In this document: positions 23,767-35,400 of the stretch, one piece after another
Numbering within the stretch: the stretch's first letter is position 1
Layout of the letters: the number at the start of each line of letters is the position of its first letter
From: Macrotrachela quadricornifera
Lineage: Eukaryota > Rotifera > Eurotatoria > Philodinida > Philodinidae
DNA length: 64,000 nt
Direction: 5' to 3'
Assembly (NCBI GenBank): GCA_022393335.1
Contig: JAJEKB010021681.1
Location: 105,808 to 169,807 of the forward strand
Translations under genes and position numbers: made by a program
Notes under the pieces: generated by a model
Database searches by the model: none
Told to the model about the DNA's origin: nothing
What the model saw: the letters and a program-made list of their open reading frames with translations, nothing else

Positions 23767-26700
23767 TTTGGCAACCTAGAGCCTGCTAGGAAGGTTCTTA
23801 ACTTTCACAGGGTCCTACGACCACTCTCGAGTAGTTGTAGGGGGCGTCCCTGGGCTGCTAGTAGCCACTCGTCTGGTCATGAGGCTAGCAACTTCTAGCT
23901 GGACATTAAACAATGCTTGCTAACGAAAGGAAACATAATAGATGCGTTAACGCACAAAATCATGTCTTCTTCGGCGGATGGAACGTTAGATCCTGTATAA
24001 AGCAATCAAAGAGGGAAATAATAATCAGACAATTAAAAAAATATAAAATACAAATAGCTGCGTTGAGTGAAACGTGTATGCGTGATTCCGGTGTAAAATT
24101 AGTAAGCGACTATACGATGATATATTCAGGCGCACCATACGACAAAAAAACACGAAACGCTCATGGCGTGGCAATCTGTCTCAATCCGATTGCCACAAAA
24201 GTTTGGAAGGATTCAGGGAGCGAATGGGTACCAATAAATGAACGAATTATTAAAATTCGACTCTACTGTGCACCAATTCACATCACTGTTATTGCAGTTT
24301 ATTCTCCTATTAATCCAAAAACGAAACTTATGAGCGATGAAAGTGATAAATTCTATAATGATCTACAAGATACAGTAAAAGAAATATCACCAAAGGATAT
24401 GATCATCATTATAGGTGATCTAAATGCGAGAGTTGGCAACGATCAACAAATACGACATCAACACGTGAAAAGAAGCGGTGTAGGACCATTTACAGTTGAT
24501 ATAGAAAACGAAAATGGGACGAGACTTATCGACTTCTGTGAGATTAACAACATCATAATCTCTAACACATTTTTCAAACATAAACTAGTGCATCAAACAT
24601 CCTGGATGCATCCAAGAGATAAAAAGTGGCACATGATTGACTATACTCTAGTAAATAAAAAGTTTAGATCAAGCGTTGAGGATGTCCGTATGCTGAGAGG
24701 CGCAGCAGGGTCAATAGGCACTGACCATCATCTGATGCGTGCCAAGATTAAAATTCATCTGAAAAGCAGAAGAAAAAATGTCAATTCGAAGAGAGTAAAC
24801 GTTGATAGTGCTAAGCTAAAAGATGACAAACTACTAGAAACGTTTCAAAAAGATCTTCATGACATATTAGATACTGCAAGTGATGACACAATCAACATTG
24901 ATCAAAGATACGAATTATTTTTGTCACAGATAAAAGAAAAGGCCAAATATCATTTTCCTGTTGACAAAAACTCGAAACGAAAAAGGAAAGAATGGTTGAC
25001 AAGCGAAATTTTAAAAGTTATTGACCAAAAATCAGTAGCATTTGTTGAGTGGCAAAATAATCGTGGCTCTAAATTGGAGTCTAAATTTCATAAAAACTAT
25101 AAACGCCTGCGAAAAATAGCGAAAATAATGACGGAACACCGTCAAGAAGAATACTGGGATGAAGTATGCGAAAATATAGAAAAATCTATCAAAAATAATG
25201 ATCCTATAACGGCTTTTTCCATCATTAGACGTCTCAGAGGAGGAAGTAAAAGAGACGAAAATATGCCGGTACAAGATAAAAGTGGTAAACTACTGGTTAA
25301 TTCAAAAGATACTTTAAAACGTTGGCGTGAATTCTTCTATGAAACACTCAACGTCACCTCATCAATAGATCAAAATCTTATTGATCTGATTGAAACACCG
25401 ACTATTTCAATAGCTGAAGAGCGACGGCTAAATGCTCCACTATCTATTGACGAAGTGAGAAAAGCACTAAGTCGAATGAAATCTAGGAGAGCTCCAGGTA
25501 GTGATGAAGTCACAGTTGACATCCTAAAAGCTGGTGGTGAACCGATAATACGATGGTTGTTCGAATTCTTTACTGATGTATGGGAAAACGAGCATATGGT
25601 AAATGAATGGAACATGACAACCCTAATTAAACTGTATAAAAATAAAGGTGATAGGAAACTTTGCGATAATTATAGGGGCATCGCACTACTGAATACAACT
25701 AGTAAAATATTCTCACGAATTATACTCAACCGTATTCATGATCTAGTAGAATGCAAACTATTAGAAATACAATCTGGTTTTAGACCAAACAGGTCAACTA
25801 TAGATCAGATTTTTACTTTAAAGATGACCATGGAAAAAAGAAGAGCATTTAACAAGCCATTATTCATGTGCTTTATTGATATTACGAAAGCCTACGATTC
25901 GGTGAATCGTGAACTCTTGTGGAAAGTATGTCGTAGCTACGGCATTACTAATAAATTGGTCAACTTATTAAAAATGCTATATAAACACCCAATAGCAAAA
26001 GTTAAAATAAATGGTGAATTATCAGATAGTTTCGAAATGAATACAGGTGTGATGCAAGGAGGTATTCCTTCACCAATCCTATTCAACATTCTATTTGATT
26101 TCATCATAAGAGAAGTTATTAGTGAAGCTGCTATATCAGGAGTCAAATTCTCGTATGGTAGTAATGACTTTTTTCACGGAAAAAACGAAAGCCATAATGA
26201 CTTCGACATTTTGGCATTACTATATGCAGATGATCTACTTGTAATGTGTGAAAAGATCGATGATCTAGAAAAATTCATTAGTTGTTTTGAAAAAGTAACA
26301 CAACAATACGGGTTAACTATGAACATCAAAAAATCCTGTGTAATGTCACTACAACAACTAAAAGAAGATCAACATAGAAAGGTGTTAAAAGGACAAGTTA
26401 TCGATTATGATGCCGATATAAATATAAATATCAGACATCAAAAAATCGAAACAACTAACTCTTTTACATATCTAGGTTGCACCATAACGAAAGATCAGCG
26501 ACATGATACAGAAATATCTGTAAGGCTAACAAAAGCTTCTAAAGCTTTTAATTCACTACGTCATGCCATATGGCATAGAAAATCAGTCTCTATCACAGCA
26601 AGACTTCGAATTTTCAGAGCTTGTGTGTTACCAGTGTTACTATATGGTAGTGAAGCATGGGCTCTTACTATTAATCAAGAAAAAAGAATAAATACTTTCT

Positions 26701-27581
26701 ATAATAAATGTTTACGGACAATCATAGGAGTAAACTTAGGTGATAGAATGTCTAATGAAACATTGTTAGACATTACAGGTCAACCTTCAATTGAAAATAT
26801 CATACGTAGAAATAGGCTAAGATGGTTTGGACATGTTACCCGCTCTACCAAGCCGGACGGTTCACCATCATTAATTAAAAAAGCTATGTTTTCATATTTT
26901 CATGATGAAAAGAGACCTAGTAATCTAGGAAGATATAAAGAATGGGAAGACAAAGTTCTAAAAGATTTAAATGAATTACATTTACAGAACTGGCGCAGGT
27001 TGACATTGGACAGGAAAAAATGGCGTGAATTAATTAATAAGAATGTCTACGTAAAACCAGTTTCTATAAATATTAAAGATATTGTTTTTCAATATAAAAA
27101 ACAAGCGATTCAGAGAAGAAAAATAGATTTAGCTACATCAAAAGGTGTAATAATACGTAAAGTTACAGAAATATTAATTAAAGAGAACAAACAATATATA
27201 TGTCCTGGGTGCGAACTAAGATTTAAACCACAGGGTATCACAAATCATGTCAAATCGTGCGTGGCAGCAAAGGTGTGGTGCAAACGAAACAAGATCAACT
27301 AAACAATGGCATGGCTTTTCAACTACTATAATTGAAATAAGATTCATATGATGGCTATTATCTAAACTGTTCATCAGAGGTTAATAGACTGATAATATCT
27401 TCTTTCAACTCTTAGTAGCGATCTACGTGGTGTCCATCGAAAAATAGACAATAGACTCTTTTTCTTTTTTCACGTCTTATCTTTTTGTTCTTTTCTTTTT
27501 TTGTACTATGTTTCTCACCCCACACCGGCAACGGTAAGGGTATATAAATAAAAAAAAAAAATAAATAAATTTGGCAACCTA
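23767..27581 (+). mobile_element. full-length non-LTR (LINE) retrotransposon with 12-bp TSD
   Basis: TTTGGCAACCTA occurs at 23767-23778 and again at 27570-27581, bracketing the element as a target-site duplication. The inserted unit is 23779-27569. It has a short, less AT-rich 5' UTR (about 134 nt), one long ORF, a 3' UTR of about 230 nt and an A-rich tail made of AAATAAATAAA-type units (27545-27569). The intact TSD, open ORF and tail point to a recent insertion. The single ORF with apurinic-type endonuclease plus RT and the simple-repeat-like tail suggest an RTE-like clade, but that needs a tree. Confidence 0.9.
23913..27302 (+). CDS. LINE ORF: AP endonuclease + reverse transcriptase
   Basis: An uninterrupted 1129-residue protein. 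Residues about 20-275 form an exonuclease-endonuclease-phosphatase domain: GGWNVRSC, LSETC with the metal-binding Glu, IIIGDLNARVG and GTDHHL near the end. The RT domain spans about 520-830. It has a fingers motif, GFRPNRSTIDQIF, motif A FIDITKAYDSV, motif B MQGGIPSPILFN, and catalytic motif C YADDLL at about 770. After the thumb region (EAWALTINQEKRINTFYNKC, RLRWFGHVTR) the C-terminus carries a C2HC zinc-finger-like motif (CPGC...NHVKSC) near 1100-1120, possibly for RNA or DNA binding. All key residues are present. The start is the first ATG after the 5' UTR. It would make first-strand cDNA at the nicked target; present activity is unproven. Confidence 0.93.
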   Translation: MLANERKHNRCVNAQNHVFFGGWNVRSCIKQSKREIIIRQLKKYKIQIAALSETCMRDSGVKLVSDYTMIYSGAPYDKKTRNAHGVAICLNPIATKVWKDSGSEWVPINERIIKIRLYCAPIHITVIAVYSPINPKTKLMSDESDKFYNDLQDTVKEISPKDMIIIIGDLNARVGNDQQIRHQHVKRSGVGPFTVDIENENGTRLIDFCEINNIIISNTFFKHKLVHQTSWMHPRDKKWHMIDYTLVNKKFRSSVEDVRMLRGAAGSIGTDHHLMRAKIKIHLKSRRKNVNSKRVNVDSAKLKDDKLLETFQKDLHDILDTASDDTINIDQRYELFLSQIKEKAKYHFPVDKNSKRKRKEWLTSEILKVIDQKSVAFVEWQNNRGSKLESKFHKNYKRLRKIAKIMTEHRQEEYWDEVCENIEKSIKNNDPITAFSIIRRLRGGSKRDENMPVQDKSGKLLVNSKDTLKRWREFFYETLNVTSSIDQNLIDLIETPTISIAEERRLNAPLSIDEVRKALSRMKSRRAPGSDEVTVDILKAGGEPIIRWLFEFFTDVWENEHMVNEWNMTTLIKLYKNKGDRKLCDNYRGIALLNTTSKIFSRIILNRIHDLVECKLLEIQSGFRPNRSTIDQIFTLKMTMEKRRAFNKPLFMCFIDITKAYDSVNRELLWKVCRSYGITNKLVNLLKMLYKHPIAKVKINGELSDSFEMNTGVMQGGIPSPILFNILFDFIIREVISEAAISGVKFSYGSNDFFHGKNESHNDFDILALLYADDLLVMCEKIDDLEKFISCFEKVTQQYGLTMNIKKSCVMSLQQLKEDQHRKVLKGQVIDYDADININIRHQKIETTNSFTYLGCTITKDQRHDTEISVRLTKASKAFNSLRHAIWHRKSVSITARLRIFRACVLPVLLYGSEAWALTINQEKRINTFYNKCLRTIIGVNLGDRMSNETLLDITGQPSIENIIRRNRLRWFGHVTRSTKPDGSPSLIKKAMFSYFHDEKRPSNLGRYKEWEDKVLKDLNELHLQNWRRLTLDRKKWRELINKNVYVKPVSINIKDIVFQYKKQAIQRRKIDLATSKGVIIRKVTEILIKENKQYICPGCELRFKPQGITNHVKSCVAAKVWCKRNKIN

Positions 27582-27699
27582 AAGATACTTATCAAGTTTA
27601 TTAATTTACATAAAGACAAAAATCTTATTTCTCCTATTATAATTAAATACACTAAATTTTTTATTTCAAAAACTACAGATATCAAGACAAATTTAACGG

Positions 27700-27930
27700 A
27701 AACTACTAAGGAACAAACAGAAATACACTTTAAATTTGATCCATAAAGTTTAAATGAAAATTTTCGATATCATCACACGATACTTCAAGTTTAGTCTTTG
27801 TATATGCAACATAAACTTTGTGCATAGTGGAAGTAGCAATCATGCATTTACATTGATGACGAGTGTTTCTGAATGCATTTATTACAGCTAGTTCAAAATC
27901 AGAGGTAACCTGTTCCCAGTTCATTAGCCA
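27700..27930 (-). pseudogene. MULE-type transposase fragment
   Basis: On the minus strand, EQVTSDFELAVINAFRNT is followed after a frame change by CYFHYAQSL. Together they resemble the MULE transposase core (DFE-AxINAF...GC-FHF-QS), in which the Asp and His-containing motifs lie in the catalytic region. Stops follow within 15 codons, and the rest of the gene is not visible. This is a short, frameshifted relic lying 120 bp beyond the LINE 3' target duplicate. Confidence 0.6.
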
Positions 27931-30900
27931 ACAATAAGTAAAGATCAGTAAATTTTAGTAGATCAGACGACGGACTTAATTTTTTTTTAATATTAAACAA
28001 TAAATTCATGGAACGTTAGAATCGTAACTAAATGCACATACGACACACATGTATAAAAATGATAACGGTCTGATTTTAAATATTTCATCGCAAATCAGCA
28101 GATAGCCATGAAATAAAACGCAAATTTGTCATCAAATGCAATTATCACTAAACGAGCTTCGTTATATCGTATAAAGCCAGAAAATACATATGAAATTAAT
28201 AAATAATTTGAATGAGCCGATTTTACGGTCTCAAATATTAGATTTACTACCATTAAATCCGTTATATGCCTCCGCAACGGCTACTTAAGTATACTTGTAC
28301 AATCTTGAAATTTTGGAATAATGTATTTGATGCAGTTCAAAAATAGATATCAATATAAAAAAAGCGGCAATATATATTTATGAATGATGAGATAGCATAC
28401 TGAGACTCGACACAAATATAAGTAATCTTTTGCACATAAGCTTTTGTTATCATAAAGTATTATTTTTCTTTACTGCATGTTTTCATGTACGTTTATATAT
28501 CCATCTGTGACCGTTCTTTTGTTGCTCATAATCTTTAACATATATATAAATATAAGCTTTGAAATCATTAGCCACCATATATTTTATCTATATTTTATAT
28601 ATCAAATGAATTAGAGAGGCTACAGATGGCACTACTTGTCCTTTTCTTTGTCATTGTTTTACGAACGAAAAAGGAAAGGTTTTTGATCTATTTTTAACTT
28701 TACATTAGTCTCAAATAAATGTTATTATCTTGTTCTTCGAACATTACCAGGTTCGAAATATTGAATCAGTACTTGTTTATTTTTCATTATTAAATTAACA
28801 AAATTTACTTGACTAATTTTACATCACCATGAACAATCATTTTTGAATTAAATATGTTCGATATTGAGACAAGAGGAAAAAGAAATCTAAGTAATGGTAG
28901 TAACAACTATAACTTAAGTGTAAAATAAAATGTGTTGCATTGTCTTATGTTTGAGTTTGAATGTTAGCGAATTTATTTAATAAGGAATATTTCTATATGT
29001 AGTGAAAAATGATTCTTTTGAATTGTAATTGCCGATATAACAGTAAATTCATCTTTATCTAAAATAATTCGACACGATTTTCTTGGCATTGTTATTGAAT
29101 AAATTATTCGTTAAGAAGCTATTCATATTAACTCGAATGCAAAATAAAACAAATCGATTGAAGCATAACCGACAAATTAATATTGAGTTTATAGGATAGA
29201 AAGTATAAATCACAAGTCGCTCTATCCTATGATTATGTTTAATAAGGGCAAATATCTGATAATAATCATTTAATATTGATTTATCTTCATCATTAATTTA
29301 ATACATCCTCTGGATGAAACAGATATGCTAAACTGTACATATTGGCTTACTATAAACTCTCTGTAAATCTCAGTTTGACTTATCAGTTACCGAATGATTC
29401 TACCATCTCTGTGATTCATCTGAACAATGAAGTACTCAAAAAAAAACCAAGACGAACTGAACAATGCATTGAAATATAGTGAACGTGCTATATGAACATC
29501 GATCTTCATGGACTGCAATCATAACCAGTTCAAGATTGTCACTGATTACAACAACATTGGTAAGAAGCTTAGAAAACAAGCTATAAATAGGGTGAAATAT
29601 CTACTAAATATTTAAACAAAATGCTTTGTTTTCATTTCTCTATTTATTACAGTTTATTACGTACAATAATAGTGGCTTGCCACCTAAGTAACCGAAAGAT
29701 ACAATCATTATTTTTATTATTCGATGATAGAGTGCTTATGTAATTCATCAAACAATCTCTTTCATTTAGGATTCATTCAAGAAGTGACAGAGCTAAAACT
29801 TTTGATTAGGAGAGACTCGGCTCTTCCTATGAGTTTTGGACTAGAAAGTTCAACCTTCTTTCTGATCCTTTGAGCCATTCTTAATGAACAAAATACATGT
29901 GCCAAAAATTTCGGTGAGAAGGGGAAGCTGATCCTCTCCTTGTTACACCCTGGGTTCGCCACTGCATTCAAGATCAATGCCAACTACAACATAACACAAA
30001 TGCTACTATTACATTATCGTTATCAATATAAAGACTCTATGAATATAATTCAATATATTTTTATGTATTCTTTCTAAAATGAAGAAAAATCAATATTATT
30101 TCGATTATTGTTGGCGAAAACTGTAATAGTAGATATTGTAATCGATTCAAATGCATTAATGAAAATTTAAACCAATTTTATTGTCTAAAATTATATTAGA
30201 TGTTTTGCATTAGATATCGTTTTTTTAGATTGATTGTGAGACGTAATACAATAAAAGACTTTTAATGAGTTTTGTTACAAATCAATTTCGATCTGAAGTT
30301 GAGAGAAAACATGTGAATTGAAAAAGTATTTTGTTAATTTTTTTTGTGTAACAATCAACGCTGTATATTTCTTTTTTTAATCACATATTTTAGCTTTAGT
30401 GTGTAATCTATGTATTTTTTGAGGGTCAAATACAAAGAATACGGTTACGTAACAATAACAAAATCTATATTCGTATAATTCCATGTTCGTCATATATTTT
30501 TTGAAAAACAGTGTTTAGTTATTATATTAAGAAATATTCATACATCTGTACAATTTTTTTGTCCATTATATATCTGTCAAAAATAGATTGTTTCGTGATT
30601 TCAAAAGTAATATATTCTTTTCTTTGGTTATTCATGGAATAAATAAAATCATCTTTTGATTATATAAAAATAAAGAAAATAATGACTGTCTTCTTCTCTT
30701 GTGATAAAGAAAAGTCTTTTTCTCTGTATTTCGTGTTTAACATATGAGGATAATGCAGCAGCTGTAATTCTCATAATGATTATATTCATTTCAAAATTTT
30801 TATTAAATAAATAGAAGGAGTATAGTACAGTAGTATAAAACAGACTAGACAAATATGAATATTTTAGAAAAATTTTGTAGAAGTACTCAGGAAACACACA

Positions 30901-31479
30901 GAACTGTACATCCAGTACCCGATTATTGCACTTAGATTTCTGCATACGTACTCACCTATACGTGCGTCTAGTAGAGTTTCATTAAACATTTTGACAAGGC
31001 GATAAAGGTAGTTAATTAGTTTTTTCTATGTTATATTAATATGAATTTGACAGAATTTTATTTTTTTTACATTTATTTGTTTGAAGAGTGTTCGTCCACT
31101 TTTTCGTATATTATACATTAACAAGAGAAAAAAATAAAGGAATGTAATAATGAAACAGATAAATTGTAATCAAATATATAATCATGCAATTTTATTTTTT
31201 TTATGGCTGCATGAGACAGCAAACATTATTAACATAATAAAATGGATTTTCACTATGTAAATAACAGTGAAAATAAAAATATATTTATACATATAATTGT
31301 GTATAAAAATATTTGAGAATAAAAATGAACTTAATCTCATACTTGTGTATTTATATATTCAACGTTAACATTATAAAAACATTTTTAATGATTACCTATA
31401 TGAGTAGTAGCAAATCTTCAAATATAATTTTAAGTACTCTCTATGATAATATAACTAAAGTATATCCACTTCTTCTCGA
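27931..31479. other. intergenic, no gene seen
   Basis: 3.5 kb of AT-rich sequence with stops in all frames. A short stretch at about 29880-29960 (near GGGTTCGCCACTGC) is less AT-rich than its surroundings and looks like a transposon scrap, but I cannot assign it. No RNA gene recognised. Confidence 0.35.
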
Positions 31480-32120
31480 TTTTGAAACTTACGAGGAACA
31501 CTATTTAGGTGATACAATCCGATTTCAATCATTCATATACCATTTGATAGACTATAGTGAGGTAATCGAAACCTGAAAATATTATCGACCAACAACTCTT
31601 TATCGAGATGTTATAGCCATTTTACTGAAATTTTTGCTTATGACATAGTATCTCGCAAAGATTCGAACATCGATATTTTGATCTGAAATCTTGCCTCGAG
31701 GTAGGTCTACCTGTAACTAGAATGTCCTAAAAAATTCATTTCAAAAGAACGTTCTCTTCATGAGATGTTACATTCTCAAAAAAGGGTAACATCCTCCAAT
31801 CTTTTCGTAAGATATGAATGGTTTTGAAAATGTAATCTCTCATAAAGAGAACGTTCTATTGAGCTGAATTTTTTAGGATATTCTAGTTACAGGTAGGCCT
31901 ACCTTGGGGCAAGATTTCAGATCAAAATATCGGCGTTCGAATTTTTGCGAGATACCATGTCATACACAAAAATTTCAGTAAAATGGCTATAAAACCTGGA
32001 GAAAGAGCTGGTGGCCGATAATATTTTTAGGTTTTGACTACCTTACTACTCTATCAAATGGTATATGAATGATTGGAATTGAAGCGTATCACCTAAATAG
32101 TGTTCCTCGTTAATATAGGA
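31480..32120. repeat. long imperfect foldback 4
   Basis: The left arm (about 31480-31790) is the reverse complement of the right arm (about 31810-32120). Blocks include ACGAGGAACACTATTTAGGT at 31489 against ACCTAAATAGTGTTCCTCGT near 32092, AGGTAGGTCTACCTGTAACT against its partner near 31885, and AGAACGTTCTCTT against AAGAGAACGTTCT. Arms exceed 300 nt with a very small loop near 31800. It lies about 290 bp upstream of the hog-gene start codon. Confidence 0.9.
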
Positions 32121-32405
32121 TAAACATACCGAAATTTCAAATGATTTCCTTTCTGTTTACGTTGACGACGCTATTATCAAATCATATTATTTAAATAAAG
32201 AATTCCTTACATTGCAATGTTTTTTATTGACTTTTAAATATATTAAACTTCTTTTTTTTTCTTGCTGCCATCCACTGTAGACCATATGAGACTCAAAATA
32301 TATTTGTTAATTGCTTAACAAACATATTTTTTCTACACAGCTAATGTATTTTTCAGGTGTTTAGCGTACAATTGTTGCCATTTTGATCGATAGTCTACTG
32401 TAGAA

Positions 32406-35400
32406 ATGCGATATTCTCGTCGAAATGTTGTTACTCCTACTGACATCAATATACGTACTTCAATAATTTCTCGTCAAAAAGAACATGATGATACTAATGA
32501 TCGTATCAGGCAAGTCCTAATTAATATTTCTTACTTTAAATATAGTATTGATTTGCTTTTCATAGACGAAGAAGCATAGCATACTGCTGTAAGAACAGAT
32601 GTTTATCTCCTTGCCTTCTTCGAGTCTTGCTTGGATTGATTGCAGCTATGGTACTTTGTGCTGCTATTATCATTCCAATATTAATACTCGTCATTAAACC
32701 ATTTAATACACAACAATCAACATCAATAACGACTACTGTTCCAAGTAAGTGAAAAAATTACTATTTATATAGAAGATAAATTTTATTGTTAACTCGATAG
32801 TTGCACCCCTCATTTTGGTAGTTACAGGCAACAACAATCAAACCATATTGACAACAACAACTACTATCAGCCATATATCAAGTAAAAATATGCCATATAA
32901 CATCCATTTTCTTTGTATGACTTGTTATAATATTATTCAACAATCTATTGTTTTAGATTTATCATCATTGAACACAACCGGAAGCTGGTCAATAACGAGT
33001 GAGTTCATCGAGGAATTTACAATAAAAATGGACAGTTTATTGCTATGACTCTTTTGAATGAGAAATTGAATAAATTCTCTAAATAATTCAATGAAGATGA
33101 TCTAGTGCACATTTTATTCTGTCCAGCAGATGATCAAGTGCTCTTCTTGTGTAATTAACTATCAAAAAGAAATATTAAAGTTTCGTTTCACATGTTTTTC
33201 TATTCCATTGATGAATCTTATGGCTATCAGAGTTTTATTAGAAGGACTAACTTCAGTTAGAACTACTATAACAGTATTAAGTATCACAATAGACTGAATA
33301 AAACATGAAGAAAGAGTTTTGAATTATAGTTGTTCACAAAATTGTCAGAGATTTACTCTTAATATTCAGTATTAATTCAATAGAGTTGACATCGGCTGGA
33401 ATACCAGAATCTTAACATTTTTTGTGACTTTTTAAAATTTCTCGTACTATCCAATGTGTATTTTATCTGTATAATGCCGGAAATCTGTCTATTGTGAATT
33501 ATTTTTTGACAAATAACTCATTTTGGAAATTATATAAGATAAAACAACTGCAAAATTGTCTTTCAGCTATGCCTATCGTTTCTAATAAATTTTTTTGACA
33601 TAAATCTATTATTAAGAGTAATTGTATATCGGAAAGAAAATAATTCTAGAAAAAATATCCTTCATTATATTATTCACTATGAATGGGTCAATAATTACTA
33701 AAATTCTCATGAAGGGTACTATCTTCGTATTTCTAATTAAAAATTTGAGAGCACTATTTTATCAAATTTCTTTTACTTCTCTAAAAAAACACGATTTTCT
33801 AACTCGGATATCTTACCTAAATAATCATGAAAAAAAAAGAGTTTAGATATAGCGAGTCTATAGTTTATTGAGTACGTTATAGTATTCCAAAATCCTCTTA
33901 CTCTGACATTTTATAACTCCAAATGTATGATGTTCATCAATGAATCACCAATAACCCAACAGAGTGTAGAAGGTTGATCAATTGAATAATATTATCTAGC
34001 GACATAAGAAGTTTTAAAATATTTGTACATAATATATATTTTCCGTTCTATCGTATCCAATAGGTTCTCCATCAAATACTTCAACAGTAGGTAACATTTC
34101 TTTAACATCACACATTACAAGTACTACCTCATTAACAATAAGCAGTATAATGACAACACCAACTGTAGCTACTACAAACACATCAATATCACTCGGTTCT
34201 ACTTCCATACCGATAATTATCTCAACTTCAACAATAACACAAACAACTATGGCAACAACCTTTTCGATAAACACAACAAATGCCACGAAAATTCTTACAA
34301 ACTCAGCACCAGGAACAACATTTATTAGTGACACTAATTCAGTAACACCGAAAGCGACAAACGAAATCACAAAAATAACCAAAATGATAAGCATTGCAGA
34401 AACTCAAACAGCAACTACTAACAATTCAGTACTCACAACAGAAACAGCAAATATTACAATCAGAACAACAACAACAGAATCAAGTAGCGACGAAATAAGT
34501 AATACGACTATGATCATAACTGCAAGAACAGCGGACACAACTTCAACTGCAATACCTAGTGCAACCACAACCATCAATATCAGGACAAGTGATAGAACTT
34601 CTAGCGCAGTAACTATTGAAAATAAAACTTCTTCAATTAGTACTAGTGATACAGCAACATCAATATCGACATCATCTGAAATAAGAGCTACCGCCATTGA
34701 AATACATCCTACCTCCACATTCTATGAATCAAACATTAATAGTAGAACAACTACCACAGTAGTCACGACTATGGAAACAGATGGCGTCATGATAAATACA
34801 ATCACAGCCTACGTACCCAGTGGTACCATAACTAACACTGACCGTCAAACGTCTGCCATCGCGTCAACCGAATCAATTTCTGGTACGAAGATTATTCATG
34901 CGGTCGCCACATCGATCAGTGCAATACTGAGCACCGCTGAAACTACGTCAAGCAACATATCAATGGGAACAAGCACTCTTTCGGAATCTATTGTCAACAA
35001 TGAATCCATATCTGCCAACACAGCGAATGACACAAGCACTACTTCGATCGCTGGTGACAACAATGAGTCAACATCTGCAACAGGATTCATTGGAGCTGGC
35101 ACTGCTTCCGCAACCGTTGGCATTGATGAAAAAGTGTCGACCACTATAACGATAGAAACAAGCTCTACCTCGATAATCGCTAGTGTTAGTCAAATAACAT
35201 TGAACACAATCTCGCTTGGAATAAGCAACACTTCGATAGCCACCAGCACCAGTGAAACTACATTAGTCACTACAGTGACTACTTCAACCACTTCTAATAA
35301 AAATGACACAATATCGGATATTATCTCGGCTGCTACAAGCACTACCTCGACAGCTTCCACTACTATTGAATCCACACTTGTCACCACAATAGTTGGAATA

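Noticed and set aside
23650..23898. 82-codon frame just before the LINE ORF
   Set aside because: It straddles the target-site duplication and the element 5' UTR, so it joins host and element sequence by chance.
28095..28277. Possible zinc-finger region upstream of the MULE relic on the minus strand
   Set aside because: I looked for the FLYWCH or other finger often found with MULEs, but the Cys/His spacing is absent.
29777..29983. 68-codon minus-strand frame with a less AT-rich core
   Set aside because: It has no recognisable domain and looks like a transposon scrap; the evidence is insufficient.
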